A stretch of DNA of 64,000 nucleotides from GCA-2770975 sp050248915 (GCA_050248915.1 JBFWRL010000006.1:15852-79851); one strand, 5' to 3'; numbered from the stretch's first letter, positions 10,101-19,064 are shown. Notes: a model not told the origin generated them from the sequence alone. Numbers and translations: made by a program.

Positions 10101-11253
10101 CGGAATGGAGCATATCCAGGTCTTTGAGTTGAAGCCGGGCAAATTCTTCGCGGCTATAACCCAATGGGTTGCAAGCGGCATCGTTAAACTCGACAAAGGC
10201 CAGGCTTTCACCATCGAGCAAGAGAATGGCATCGGTGGTCTGGGCAAACATGGTGGCCAATAATTCTTCATGTTCTTGCAGCGTTTGCATGGTTTTGCGG
10301 GTTTGGGTGATATCGCGGGCAATGCCGAGCACGCCGATCAAGTGGCCTTGGGCATCGTGCATGGGGGTTTTGATGGTCTCAAACAGGCCTTGATAGCCAT
10401 CGCTGGCAAAGGTCAGCCACTCCTCGTTGCGCAGGGGGCGTCCGATTGCCGCGGCGGCTTGGTCGTTGCGCCTGAAAAATTGGGCCAATTCGGCCCCCAC
10501 AAAGGGCTCATCGGTTTTGCCCACTACGTCTGCTTCTGGGGCCCCGAGTAATTGCTCAAAGCGTTGATTGCACATCAAAAAACGCCCTTCGAGATCTTTG
10601 AGCCAGACCAGATCGGGAATGGTGTTGACCAAGGTGCGGTAATGGTGTTCACTTTCTTGCAATTGCTTTTTGGCCTGATACTGTTCCAGCGTGAGGCTCG
10701 CCAATTGGGCGGCATAGCTGATAAATTCCAGCTCTTGGTCTGTGGGGCTCTCTGTTTTGTTGCGGTAGATCGCAAAGGTGCCCAATACCTTGCCCTGGTT
10801 GTTTTTGATGGGTTCAGACCAACAGGCTTTAAAATTGGCTTGGTTTAAGAGCGCCAGAAGATGGGGCTGCTGGCGCATATAGGGGTGGGTTGCCAGATTA
10901 TCTATCACCACCCGTTGGCCAGTAAAAGCGGCTGTACCACAAGCGCCTTGCCCTGGGCCAATCGGAAAGTTTTCCAGCGCTTGAGACAGGGCCTCAGGCA
11001 AATGGGGGCCTGTAAACGGAGATAATTTGGTCTCACTTTGATCCAACAATAAAATCGTACAGCAGGTTTCTGGAAACAACATTTCGTAATCCAAAACCAA
11101 AGCCAAAAATATCTCACTGAGGGGGGTGCCCTGCAGCAGCTTTTCCAGCATTTTCAGGCGCAGGATATCGCGCCATTCCAACAAGAATCCTTCGGATGAT
11201 TCTTTCACTGTGTTAAGTCCAATGAGCCCTGAAACATTTGCTCTCGCCCTCAA
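7090..11253 (-). CDS. Hybrid histidine kinase, GAF-PAS-PAS-GAF-PAS-PAS-HK-REC
   Basis: Cytosolic hybrid sensor kinase of 1387 aa; no membrane segment is seen. Order: GAF (about 35-190), PAS (205-320), PAS (328-445), GAF (470-625), PAS (640-760), PAS (790-910), HisKA with phospho-His near residue 925 in MSHEIRTP, HATPase with an N box (NLLSNALKF) and G boxes (DTGLGIS, GAGLGLS), and a receiver with phospho-Asp near 1215 in LMDIKMPVMDG. The last 80 residues are the shared helical tail found in all five hybrid kinases here. The start is uncertain: the longest frame begins with TTG at 11253 without a clear ribosome site, and GTG codons lie inside. The signal it senses is unknown. The stop overlaps the Omp85 gene. 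Confidence 0.9.
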   Translation of the reverse strand: MRARANVSGLIGLNTVKESSEGFLLEWRDILRLKMLEKLLQGTPLSEIFLALVLDYEMLFPETCCTILLLDQSETKLSPFTGPHLPEALSQALENFPIGPGQGACGTAAFTGQRVVIDNLATHPYMRQQPHLLALLNQANFKACWSEPIKNNQGKVLGTFAIYRNKTESPTDQELEFISYAAQLASLTLEQYQAKKQLQESEHHYRTLVNTIPDLVWLKDLEGRFLMCNQRFEQLLGAPEADVVGKTDEPFVGAELAQFFRRNDQAAAAIGRPLRNEEWLTFASDGYQGLFETIKTPMHDAQGHLIGVLGIARDITQTRKTMQTLQEHEELLATMFAQTTDAILLLDGESLAFVEFNDAACNPLGYSREEFARLQLKDLDMLHSGSQIQEILSQVQAGASFDLETQHRHKQGGIHTILLKLRLVSLAGKKLISCVWRDVSEERAREREQAALAQRLQIQNALTRKLSTSEYALNGEIQAFAQELSEQICSTLGLERMSIWLTDIPHGQLKCLNGYNALSSEHFQGQALDLGLFTEQFEWFQTSRYLRTCQAQYDLRTASLVESYLMPNQITGLLNCLIVSRGQERGLLCFEQIHQKHDWHADEIAFACQMADLLGMVLLNQERIETAQALQRSESILKRAQVVSQTGHWYLKSPDLESIHWSEEAANIFGFSPSQRPMGQEIVEMLYPEDREWILKSWEEAQKEGKPFDLEHRVKVGEQSRWIRSKVERDDIVSTHGIWGLGVIQDITERKQAEAELAEYRNHLEELVASRTTELQASERRFRHLIEGVKQDYIFFSLGDKQRVTYLSPSAECLFGQKMDAMLGQPWYQILGLGEPGRQLGEQIIQGMSQGKNPPPFEVEVQLQGQTQTLEITEHMRLNPDGSLGGAEGVIKNITRQKRIESELREAKDKAEKASQSKTFFLANMSHEIRTPLNAILGFSELLQQQLDERHQRYLEAIKTSGKTLLTLINDILDLSKIEAGKVEICLEPVDLRQLVKELTGMLALSFEEKGLTFDIQIEAELPNYLLLDPLRLRQVLLNLLSNALKFTQEGKVCLKIGLGQSQQSDALCISVQDTGLGISSENQARIFGVFEQASTAYRKESKGAGLGLSIARNLVALMQGELQVDSQIGQGATFTLNLPLQPIAPPLPRETEPLLPSSPHFAPSRILCADDEPHNLLLLLSHLENQPFEIICAQNGLEACEWALEQRPDLILMDIKMPVMDGIEALKQLKKSPETRLIPVVATTAFSLQQEQEDFLQSGFDAYLGKPFSQADLYHMLKRFLQLNPAERPFPPQTENAPSVKPVTPELEQEWQTRWQHIRHSIVLDELEHFTQELQKMAEIYQSETLQAFSYKVQYQLDHFEIEAAREVLAGFPEILQTSFKIYDPN

Positions 11254-11294
11254 TGCACACGTTGTTCATCTGGTGGCGGTATTTTGCTAGCCTT

Positions 11295-11303
11295 ATCTTA
11301 GCA
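11295..11303 (-). promoter_or_regulatory. Extended -10 promoter for the 1387-aa kinase
   Basis: On the minus strand the bases read TGCTAAGAT, an extended -10 element about 40 bases before the kinase start. No clear -35 is visible. Confidence 0.45.
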
Positions 11304-11334
11304 TAAAATAGCCCATTTTAAACGCGGCTTGGCC

Positions 11335-14049
11335 TTACGTGAGTTGCTTGAGCAATTGGGGAAATTCAGCCAGGCTGAGCTGGGCCTCTTCGAGAGCAAA
11401 GCTGTGGGTCTGTCTGAGAATTTTTTCGGCCCAACTTGTCAGCTGGGGAATCTCTTTGCTTTGGGCCCAATCCAAGAGCCCTTGGGCAAAGTGTTCAAAA
11501 TCATCCAAGATCAGGGCCTGATGAATTTTTTCCCAGCGCGGCAGCCAAATTTCATTCAGTTCGTGCCTGAGTTGGTCTGGGTCGGGGGCTTGGCGTAGCG
11601 CTTTTCTGGCTGGTTCTGCTGATATACTCGCTTCATCTGGCGAGCCGACGGCCAGATGGTGCTGAAGCAAAACAAACAAGGCCTGCGCGTCGATCGGTTT
11701 ACTCAGATAATCATCAAAGCCCTCTTCCAGCAGGGTCTTGCGCTCTGTTGCCAGCGAAAATGCAGTCAGGGCAATGATGGGTGTCTTTTGGGTCTGGGGG
11801 TTTTGGCGCAACTTGTGTAAGGCTTCAATGCCGTTCATGACAGGCATGCGAATATCCATCAGAATCAGATCGGGCTGAAATTGGCAAGCCCGTTCATAGG
11901 CTTCGATGCCATTGTGAGCGCAATAGACTTGAAAGGGAAAGGGTTTGAGCATTTCTTCTAACAGGAGCAAATTGACGTCGATATCATCGGCGATCAAGAG
12001 GGTGGCTGGCCTAAAATCCTGGGGATGGAGCTGCTGGGTTTGTTTTTCTGGGAGTGGCAGCAAAAGTGTCTTGACCTGCGGCAACACGACTGTGAATGTC
12101 GAGCCGATCTGGGGTTGGCTCTCTAAAGACAATTGCCCTCCCATCAATTGAACCAAGGAGCGCGAAATGGTCAACCCCAGACCGGTTCCGCTGATTTGGG
12201 TAAATTGTTCAAAGGGTTCAAAAATATGGGCAGCCTGATCGGGGGCAATACCAATGCCGGTGTCTGAGACATGGAGCCGCAGTTCGCCACAGTTCTCGTT
12301 TTGGGGGTGATAGCTGATTTCCAGGCTTACCCGGCCCTGGGGTGTAAATTTGAGGGCATTGCCCAAGAGATTCAGCAAAATCTGACGCAGGCGCAAACCA
12401 TCCAATTCGACCCATTCGGGGCATTCATTTTGGACGCTGATTTCAAAGTGCAGCCCCTTTCGCTCAAAGGAGAGTGACATCAGGGTATTGAGTTCTTGCA
12501 GCAATTGATTCAATTGTAAGGGGCCCGGCTGAATTTCGATTTTTCCCGCCTCGATTTTGCTGAGATCGAGAATATCATTGATAATGCGCAGCAGACTTTG
12601 ACCACTGCTGTTGATCGCATTGAGGTAGCGCCGCCAATGGGGATCGGTATTTTGTTCGCTGAGCAATTGACTAAAACCGAGAATGGCGTTCATGGGGGTG
12701 CGAATCTCATGACTCATATTGGCCAAAAAAGAGGATTTGGCGTGGGCAGCCTGTTCGGCCCGGTCTTTGGCCTTTTGCAGATCCACTTCGGCCTGTTTGC
12801 GGGCGGTAATATTCATCAGGGCCCCGACAATTCTCACCACCTCTCCCTGTTCACAGACGGCCTGAGTGACGGTACGCACCCAGATTTCGGGCCCCTGATA
12901 GGGCTGGAAGCGGTATTCGCGATCATAGCCTTCACCTGCTTCTAGGCAGCGTTGAAACAACTGCGCCAGTTCGAGCCGTGCTGATTCTGGTTGATAACAG
13001 CTTAAACTGGTTTGAACATAGTCATTGATCTGCCGAGACTCGCGATCGATAGGCAGGCCGTGCAGCGTATAGAGTCCATCGGTCCACCACATTCGTTGAC
13101 TCGCAAGGGTGTATTCCCAGCCTCCGATCTGGCTGAGTGTTTGGCTGGCATTGAGAATGCGTTCGCTGGTGCGCAGGCTTTTGAGCAAGTCAGATTCGCG
13201 CTGCTTTAGCGAGCTTTGATCGACAAAAGCCAGCACATGGATATCCCCCAGATTTTGAAAATAAAAGCGAATATCCAATCTCTTGCCCGCTTTGGTGCAG
13301 ACCTGAGCCTCGTATTCGCCATTGCCTTCGGTGATATGTTTTTGCCAATCTTGGCGAACCTGAGCCCGGTAGGTGGGATCCGGGTAAGCCTTTTCCCACC
13401 AACTTTCGACGGCGGGCAATTCTGCGGGAGAATAGCCAAACAAGGCCTGATGCTGGCGGTTGAGTTTGAGTATTTTGCCTTCGGGGGTGGAGATGGCCAT
13501 GGCCACAGGCGCAAAATCGAGGATCTCCTGAAAGCGGCGTTCGCTTTTGAGCAACTCCTGTTCGCGTTTTTGGAGTTCGGTTTGTTTTTTTTCGAGCTTG
13601 TGGGTCAAGCTGTGGACATGGTCTTCCAATAATTGGGGTTCAGACTTGCCCTGGGGGCCAGGAGTCGGTTTTTCAGTCCTTTCTTGATGCAGTTCGGTCA
13701 AGATCTGTTCGAGTAACTCCAGATCCATGGGCTTTTCCAAAAATCTGTCGACACCCAGGTCTTTGGCCAATTGACGATCGTGGGCCTCCAAAAAAGTGGC
13801 GGTATAAAAAACCAGTGGGATATGTTTGAGTAGGGGATCGTGTTTGAGCTGGCGACAGAGTTCAAAGCCGTCCATATTGGGCATGAAAATGTCTGAAACA
13901 ATGATGTCTGGTGGGTTTTCTCTTGCTTTTTCGAGGGCTTTTTGGCCGTCTTGCGCACATTGGCAAATATGCCCTTCGTCCGTAAAAAAATGTGCCAAGA
14001 GGATACGGGCGTTTTCCTCATCATCCACAATCAGCAATTTCATCTTCAA
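11335..14049 (-). CDS. Hybrid histidine kinase, REC-PAS-PAS-HK-REC
   Basis: Cytosolic 904-aa kinase with a receiver at each end. REC1 (about 4-125) has the Asp in IVSDIFMPNMDG and the Lys in FLEKP. A coiled coil (about 145-175) joins it to two PAS domains (172-285, 300-410). HisKA has its His near residue 447 (MSHEIRTPMN). The HATPase keeps the N box NLLGNALKF and the boxes DTGIGIA and GTGLGL. REC2 has its Asp near 730 (LMDIRMPVMNG). The C-terminal helical tail lacks an HPt-type His. The N-terminal receiver means another kinase can gate this one, and the stand-alone kinases nearby are candidates. A clear ATG start is at 14049. The 60-base gap to the next kinase holds a TAAAAT -10 box. Confidence 0.92.
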   Translation of the reverse strand: MKMKLLIVDDEENARILLAHFFTDEGHICQCAQDGQKALEKARENPPDIIVSDIFMPNMDGFELCRQLKHDPLLKHIPLVFYTATFLEAHDRQLAKDLGVDRFLEKPMDLELLEQILTELHQERTEKPTPGPQGKSEPQLLEDHVHSLTHKLEKKQTELQKREQELLKSERRFQEILDFAPVAMAISTPEGKILKLNRQHQALFGYSPAELPAVESWWEKAYPDPTYRAQVRQDWQKHITEGNGEYEAQVCTKAGKRLDIRFYFQNLGDIHVLAFVDQSSLKQRESDLLKSLRTSERILNASQTLSQIGGWEYTLASQRMWWTDGLYTLHGLPIDRESRQINDYVQTSLSCYQPESARLELAQLFQRCLEAGEGYDREYRFQPYQGPEIWVRTVTQAVCEQGEVVRIVGALMNITARKQAEVDLQKAKDRAEQAAHAKSSFLANMSHEIRTPMNAILGFSQLLSEQNTDPHWRRYLNAINSSGQSLLRIINDILDLSKIEAGKIEIQPGPLQLNQLLQELNTLMSLSFERKGLHFEISVQNECPEWVELDGLRLRQILLNLLGNALKFTPQGRVSLEISYHPQNENCGELRLHVSDTGIGIAPDQAAHIFEPFEQFTQISGTGLGLTISRSLVQLMGGQLSLESQPQIGSTFTVVLPQVKTLLLPLPEKQTQQLHPQDFRPATLLIADDIDVNLLLLEEMLKPFPFQVYCAHNGIEAYERACQFQPDLILMDIRMPVMNGIEALHKLRQNPQTQKTPIIALTAFSLATERKTLLEEGFDDYLSKPIDAQALFVLLQHHLAVGSPDEASISAEPARKALRQAPDPDQLRHELNEIWLPRWEKIHQALILDDFEHFAQGLLDWAQSKEIPQLTSWAEKILRQTHSFALEEAQLSLAEFPQLLKQLT

Positions 14050-14085
14050 CGCCCTTTTAAGCTTTTAAGATCACAACCCCTTTGT

Positions 14086-14094
14086 ATTTTAGCG
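14086..14094 (-). promoter_or_regulatory. Probable -10 box for the REC-PAS-PAS kinase
   Basis: The minus strand reads CGCTAAAAT, matching the recurrent TAAAAT -10 of this window but with CG in place of TG. It lies about 37 bases before the ATG at 14049. Confidence 0.35.
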
Positions 14095-14109
14095 CAATTT
14101 CTGCCTCTT

Positions 14110-16407
14110 TTAGGTCATTTGTTTGAGTGTCTCTTTTAACTCTTTGGCAAGCAAAGACAAGCTCTGCTGTGCCTTTTCCAGCTCAAAGGCCGCAATTTGG
14201 CTTTGCAAATGCTGAATCTGGGCCTGGATGGGGCGCAATTGCCAGCGATCAGCTTCTTGGCTCAAAAGCTGCGCAAAGGTTTCCAATTCGTTGATAATCA
14301 GCGATTGTTGAAGTGCTTCACACTGTGGCAGCCAGTTTTGACGGATCTCCTCTGCCAATGCGGTTTTGTCTAAATCTGTCAGGGCCAAGGCGGGGGCAGG
14401 GGCTGGCGGGCTCTGGGTCAGATCGGCCTCTTGCCTGCCTGTGGGGGTGAGAAATTGGGCCAAGGTGTGTAACAAGCCGGTCCGGCTGACAGGCTTGCTG
14501 AGATAAGCATCAAAGCCCATTTCAAGCAGGTTTTCCTGCTCATTTTGGAGTGAAAAAGCCGTCAAGGCCACAACCGGAATGGCTTGGGTGGTTGTGTTCT
14601 GCCGCAAAATTTTCAGGGCTTCGGTGCCATCCATGATTGGCATTTTAATATCCATCAGAATCAAATCGGGCAGGTATTTTTGCGCCAATTCACAGGCTTC
14701 TTGGCCATTCTGAGCTGTAAAAATGCGCAGGGGAAATGCTGCCAAGAGGGCTTCCAAGAGCAGTAGGTTATCGGCATTGTCATCTGCGATCAGCAAGCTC
14801 GCTGGGGCAAAATTTTCAGGCAGATCAAGGGGAAGACTTTCATTTTTGTGGATCTCAGCAGGGCGCGTAACGGGCAGTGTCAGGCTGAAAACAGAGCCTT
14901 GCTCTACTTGGCTTTCGAGGTGTAGCGTGCCGCCCATTAAGTCGGCCAATCTGTGTGAAATGGCCAGGCCCAAACCCGCACCTGTGACCTCTTTGCGGTA
15001 AGAGGGATTGGCCTGTTCAAACGATTCAAAGATCCGGCTTTGCAGCTCTGGGGCAATGCCGATGCCCGTATCACTGACAGCGAGTTTAAATTGGCCTGTG
15101 TTGGCGCTTTCAGGGGTATAATCCAGGTGCAAACAAACCGAGCCCTGGCGGGTAAATTTAAGCGCGTTGCTGAGCAAATTGAGCAAAATCTGGCGCAGCC
15201 GCAGACCATCCAATTCGAGGTGGTCGGGCACCTCGGGGGCAATTTTAACTTCGTATAAGAGCCGTTTTTTTTCAAATTCAGGTTTGAGCAGCAAAGCAAG
15301 TTCGTGGGCCAAAGCTCTGGGATCAATGGGTTCTGGATGTAATTCCAGTTTTCCGGCTTCAATTTTGGAAATATCGAGGATATCGTTGATCAGGGTTAGC
15401 AGAGATTCTCCGCTTTTGTGGATAATTTTGAGATAGCGTTGCCAGCGGGGCTCGTGGATCTCTTCCCGCAGCAATTGGCTAAAGCCGAGAATGGCATTCA
15501 TCGGGGTGCGAATCTCATGGGACATATTGGCCAAAAACAGGCTTTTGGAGCGCGAGGCCAATTCGGCGATTTCTTTGGCTTTTTGCAGTTCCAGCTCGGC
15601 CTGTTTGCGGGCTGTAATATCTGCAACCACGCCACAGACCCGTGTGACCTCGCCATCTTCGAAGAGGGGAGTGATGGTTAAATGCACCCATTTTTGTTCG
15701 CCGGCAAAGCTGGTAAAGGGGTAGATGCTCTCAAATCCTTTTCCTTGCACGCTCTGTGGCCAAAAGGCCAAGATCTCCTCTTTGGCTGTTGCCCCATAAC
15801 AATTCAGGCCTTGATCAATCAAAATTTCTGCTTCAACGGCATGTCTATTGATGGGCAGGCCGTGAATTCGGTAGAGTTCATCGCTCCACCAGATTTTTTT
15901 TGTTTTCAGGTTGTATTCCCAGCCTCCGACTTGACTGAGCTTTTGGGTGGCATTGAGAATGCCCAGGGTTTGTTGGGTTTCTTGAATCACGTCCGTCAAG
16001 GCCTCGGTGCGCAGCCGGACTTCTTCTTCCAATTCTTGCTGGTAGCGCTGTTTCTCGGTAATGTCCTGAACGCGGGCAATCAGGTATTGGGGGTAATCGG
16101 GAATGGCCCGAAAGATCAGACTATACCAGCGCTGCTGATCGGGCGAGGGGTATTCATAAGCCGGGGTGGTGTGGCCAGCCAAGCAGGCTTCAAACAGCGG
16201 CAAAACGCTTTCGCTCAGCTCTGCTGGCAAAACCTCCCGGATCGTTTTGCCCAAAAATTGGGCTGGGGGTGCAAACAGATGTGATTCTTGCCCAGGACGA
16301 ACCCAATGATAGACAAAGCATCCCTCCTGATCGAGCAAAAAAACCAGATCATCAATGCTCTGCAGTAACCCCTGTAGGGCGATGCTGTCTGGTTGGACAG
16401 GCAACAT
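14110..16407 (-). CDS. Hybrid histidine kinase, PAS-PAS-HK-REC
   Basis: The smallest of the five hybrid kinases, 765 aa and cytosolic. PAS domains lie at about 8-125 and 150-275, the phospho-His near residue 294 in MSHEIRTPMN, the HATPase at about 400-515 (NLLSNALKF, DTGIGIA, GAGLGLAIS), and the receiver Asp near 584 in LMDIKMPIMDG. The shared helical tail follows (about 685-765). Its PAS2 (WWSDELYRIHGLPI) is close to PAS2 of the neighbouring 904-aa kinase, so these two are recent paralogs. The gene starts 2 bases after the stop of the single-domain receiver gene upstream (16410-16808). The two are therefore probably one transcript, making the receiver a likely partner. Confidence 0.92.
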   Translation of the reverse strand: MLPVQPDSIALQGLLQSIDDLVFLLDQEGCFVYHWVRPGQESHLFAPPAQFLGKTIREVLPAELSESVLPLFEACLAGHTTPAYEYPSPDQQRWYSLIFRAIPDYPQYLIARVQDITEKQRYQQELEEEVRLRTEALTDVIQETQQTLGILNATQKLSQVGGWEYNLKTKKIWWSDELYRIHGLPINRHAVEAEILIDQGLNCYGATAKEEILAFWPQSVQGKGFESIYPFTSFAGEQKWVHLTITPLFEDGEVTRVCGVVADITARKQAELELQKAKEIAELASRSKSLFLANMSHEIRTPMNAILGFSQLLREEIHEPRWQRYLKIIHKSGESLLTLINDILDISKIEAGKLELHPEPIDPRALAHELALLLKPEFEKKRLLYEVKIAPEVPDHLELDGLRLRQILLNLLSNALKFTRQGSVCLHLDYTPESANTGQFKLAVSDTGIGIAPELQSRIFESFEQANPSYRKEVTGAGLGLAISHRLADLMGGTLHLESQVEQGSVFSLTLPVTRPAEIHKNESLPLDLPENFAPASLLIADDNADNLLLLEALLAAFPLRIFTAQNGQEACELAQKYLPDLILMDIKMPIMDGTEALKILRQNTTTQAIPVVALTAFSLQNEQENLLEMGFDAYLSKPVSRTGLLHTLAQFLTPTGRQEADLTQSPPAPAPALALTDLDKTALAEEIRQNWLPQCEALQQSLIINELETFAQLLSQEADRWQLRPIQAQIQHLQSQIAAFELEKAQQSLSLLAKELKETLKQMT

Positions 16408-16409
16408 CT

Positions 16410-16808
16410 CTAGGCCTTTTCATGGCCTTTGGGGAAAAGCGAAAGACCAATCAATTTTTCGAGCAGATCTGAAAAATCGTGTAATTGAATGGGCTTGAGC
16501 ACAAAGGCTTCGACGTGATAGGGCGCAATATCTTGAACCGGCATGAGACTGCTGTCTGAGGTCATGATCACGGTGCGTGTTTGGTTGCCTGCTTCGCGCA
16601 GCCGGTGCAAAAATTCAACCCCATCCATCACGGGCATGTGCATATCCAAGAGCAGCAAATCCCATGTTTCAGACAGGGCTTTTTTTAAACCCAGCTCTGG
16701 ATCTGTGATACTTTGGAATTCACAGCCCGTATCTGCCAGGGCAATTTCAATTGCTTTGGCAAACGTGGCTTGGTCATCTATCATCAAAATGCGTTTTGAG
16801 CTTGGCAT
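16410..16808 (-). CDS. Single-domain response regulator (REC only)
   Basis: A CheY-like 132-aa receiver with no output domain. Acidic pocket near the start (LMIDDQ), phospho-acceptor Asp in LLLLDMHMPVMDG, the Ser/Thr switch in VIMTSDSS and the conserved Lys in FVLKPIQ. It can act as a phosphate relay or sink, or bind a target protein when phosphorylated. A GGAAAC-type ribosome site precedes the ATG at 16808, and an extended -10 box lies just upstream. It is translated directly ahead of the PAS-PAS-HK-REC kinase (2-base gap), so it is probably the partner of that kinase. Confidence 0.9.
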   Translation of the reverse strand: MPSSKRILMIDDQATFAKAIEIALADTGCEFQSITDPELGLKKALSETWDLLLLDMHMPVMDGVEFLHRLREAGNQTRTVIMTSDSSLMPVQDIAPYHVEAFVLKPIQLHDFSDLLEKLIGLSLFPKGHEKA

Positions 16809-16828
16809 GATCTTTGTTTCCTGCTTTT

Positions 16829-16837
16829 ATTTTAGCA
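16829..16837 (-). promoter_or_regulatory. Extended -10 promoter for the receiver-kinase pair
   Basis: TGCTAAAAT on the minus strand, identical to the element before add and before the isocitrate dehydrogenase. It lies 21 bases before the ATG of the single-domain receiver, so the leader would be very short. Confidence 0.5.
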
Positions 16838-16877
16838 CCCTGGATGGGTTTTCGTTTTTGCTCTCTTGTGCCTGATT

Positions 16878-18548
16878 TTAAGACTCTTGTGTTTGCAGCA
16901 AGTCTTTCAGCAGTGATTCGGGTAAGGGGCGCGAGATATAATAGCCCTGACCCTGATCGCAGCCCAACTCATCCAAGAGTTGCATTTGCTCTTTGTTTTC
17001 AATGCCTTCAGCCAAGGCGGTCATGCCCATGGCATGGGCCATTTCAACAATGGCGCGGGGAATGGCCCAGGTGTTTTGCAAGCTTCTTTGCAAGGGCCTG
17101 ACAAACGCCTGATCAATTTTAAGCGTATCAAAGGGCAATTGGTGTAAGTAATAGAGCGACGAATAGCCGGTGCCAAAATCATCCACGGCCAAGGTCAGAC
17201 CTGTGTCTTTGAGCTGGGTTAAGAGTGTTTGCATCTGGCGAAAATTTTCAATTAACAGGCTTTCGGTCAGTTCCAGTTCGAGTTGTTGCGCGGGTATCTG
17301 GCTCTGAGTAATGGTCTGAGCCACAATGTTGGCAAAGTCGGGGGCCTGAAACTGCAACAATGAGACATTCACGGCCATGCGCAAATCGCGGTGCCCACGT
17401 TCTTGCAGCCGAAAGAGCATCTGACAGGCTTCGTGTAAGACCCAGGTGCCAATGGGCACAATCAAGCCACTTTCTTCGGCCACGGGGATAAAATCACCGG
17501 GGGGAATCAGACCGAACTCAGGGTGCCGCAGCCGCAAGAGGGCCTCTAAAGCCACAATTCGGCCTGTTTTAAGCTCAAATTGGGGCTGGTAATGCAGTTC
17601 AAAGCGCTGCTCCTGGAGGGCTTGTTGCAGTTCATCTTCCCAATGCAGGCTCTCATGCAGCTTGCTTTCCATTTGCGGCTGAAAGACCGTGCAGGTGCTA
17701 CCGCCTTGTAGGCGAGACTGGTACAGGGCCAAATTGGCCCGTTCCAGCCAGAGTTCTGGCAACAGGGGCGTTTCTTGGTAGACCCAGCCCAAACTGCTGT
17801 GCAGATGCAGTTGGTAGCGCTGATAGGGAAACGGTGCTTCGAAAGCCCGTTGAATCGCCTGATTGAGTTCGGCTTCGGCCACGGGGCTGAGCAGGTGGGG
17901 GCAAAGATAAATCTGAAAGGCTTGGTCGCTGGCATAAAAATCAATGGATGTGAGCAAGGGCAATGCTTTGAGCCTCTGAAAGACCGAGTGGTAGAGCAAA
18001 TGTGCCCCTTCGCGGCCAAAGATGCGCTGAAAGCGCTCGTGATTGTCAATGCGCAGGGCGATCAAAAAAGGCGGGGGGGCCACTGTGAGCAGCCCCATTA
18101 AATCCTGTTCTGTGCCATTTAAAAAAGAGGGCAAGCCAGGGGCGGCTTTAAAGACATTGAGAAGATCTTGAAACTGTTTTTGACGATTGAGGCGTACCCG
18201 AACAGATTCAAGTAAATCTTGAACCCGAAAGGGTTTGACAAGATAGTCGTCGGCCCCGCTGCGCATGCCTTTGCGAATATCTTCAGCAAAAATGGCTTCT
18301 CCCGACATCAAGATAAAGGGGGTCATGGGCTGCTCCATGTGTTGCAAGGCGTCGAGCACATCATAACCATTGCCATCCGGCATCATCACATCACAGAGCA
18401 CCAGATCCGGTTTGAGGGTGCGCAATTGGGCGATCCCTTCGCTGACATTTGTGGCATAGGCAATCTGGTAGCCCTCTTCAGCCAAGATCTCCCCTGAGAT
18501 TCGCCGAATCGAAGGGTCGTCGTCAACGATTAAGATAAGTGGGGCCAT
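16878..18548 (-). CDS. REC - degenerate GGDEF - EAL c-di-GMP phosphodiesterase
   Basis: 556-aa response regulator whose output probably breaks down cyclic di-GMP to pGpG. The N-terminal receiver (about 1-120) has the Asp in LCDVMMPDGNG and the Lys in LVKPFRV. The middle (about 130-290) is GGDEF-like, but its signature is replaced by SDQAF, so it should not make c-di-GMP. The EAL domain (about 300-550) keeps the expected residues: the Glu of ALEALLRL, Asn in AVNVSLL, LELTES, the DD pair in VDDFGTGYSS, Lys in LKIDQAF, AEGIE and GYYISRPLP. The ATG lies 3 bases after the stop of the upstream receiver gene, so they are likely co-translated. In a flagellated cell this enzyme would favour motility over surface attachment. 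Confidence 0.92.
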   Translation of the reverse strand: MAPLILIVDDDPSIRRISGEILAEEGYQIAYATNVSEGIAQLRTLKPDLVLCDVMMPDGNGYDVLDALQHMEQPMTPFILMSGEAIFAEDIRKGMRSGADDYLVKPFRVQDLLESVRVRLNRQKQFQDLLNVFKAAPGLPSFLNGTEQDLMGLLTVAPPPFLIALRIDNHERFQRIFGREGAHLLYHSVFQRLKALPLLTSIDFYASDQAFQIYLCPHLLSPVAEAELNQAIQRAFEAPFPYQRYQLHLHSSLGWVYQETPLLPELWLERANLALYQSRLQGGSTCTVFQPQMESKLHESLHWEDELQQALQEQRFELHYQPQFELKTGRIVALEALLRLRHPEFGLIPPGDFIPVAEESGLIVPIGTWVLHEACQMLFRLQERGHRDLRMAVNVSLLQFQAPDFANIVAQTITQSQIPAQQLELELTESLLIENFRQMQTLLTQLKDTGLTLAVDDFGTGYSSLYYLHQLPFDTLKIDQAFVRPLQRSLQNTWAIPRAIVEMAHAMGMTALAEGIENKEQMQLLDELGCDQGQGYYISRPLPESLLKDLLQTQES

Positions 18549-18551
18549 TGC

Positions 18552-18983
18552 TTAAGGCGAAAGAGGCGGCTGGAAAGGCTGTTCCGGCAGGGTTCGGAAG
18601 AGGTCGGTTTCTAAAAGTTTGTTGAGACGGTGAACAAAGGGATGCACCGCAAACGGTTTAAGCAAATAATCTTGGGCCCCCAGATTTAAAGCTGTTCTGA
18701 CCACTTCCATTTCGGCATGGGCGGTAAACATCATGACTGGCACTTTGTGATTATGCGATTTTTTGAGCTGACGCAAGATTTCGAGCCCGTTGAGTTCGGG
18801 CATTTCAATATCGAGCAAAATCAGATCCAAATCATTGCGCATCAAGGCCTCTCGCAAACCGGCATGGGGATCTGAAAAGGTTTGGAGTGTGCAATGGGCA
18901 TTGTGCAGAATATCTTTGACCAGCTCACAAAAATGGGGCTCGTCATCAATCAGCAGAATGTGGCGCTCGGTTCTAACTTCCAT
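18552..18983 (-). CDS. Single-domain response regulator (REC only)
   Basis: CheY-like receiver of 143 aa from the ATG at 18983. A longer frame from a TTG at 19031 would add a 16-residue lysine-rich leader, and no ribosome site clearly decides between them. Motifs: acidic pocket LLIDDEP, phospho-Asp in LILLDIEMPELNG, switch in MMFTAHA, Lys in YLLKPFAVHPF. It has no output domain. The REC-EAL gene follows after 3 bases, which suggests that the two work in one phosphorelay towards c-di-GMP. Confidence 0.88.
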   Translation of the reverse strand: MEVRTERHILLIDDEPHFCELVKDILHNAHCTLQTFSDPHAGLREALMRNDLDLILLDIEMPELNGLEILRQLKKSHNHKVPVMMFTAHAEMEVVRTALNLGAQDYLLKPFAVHPFVHRLNKLLETDLFRTLPEQPFQPPLSP

Positions 18984-19055
18984 ACAAGACTGTTTCTTTG
19001 ACTTATTCTTTGGCTCTATTTTGGCGGCCAAGGGGGCTCACCACAACACGTCTTC

Positions 19056-19064
19056 ATTTTATCA
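19056..19064 (-). promoter_or_regulatory. Extended -10 promoter for the REC / REC-EAL pair
   Basis: The minus strand reads TGATAAAAT (TG-N-TAAAAT). Transcription would begin near 19048, before both candidate starts of the receiver gene. Confidence 0.45.
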
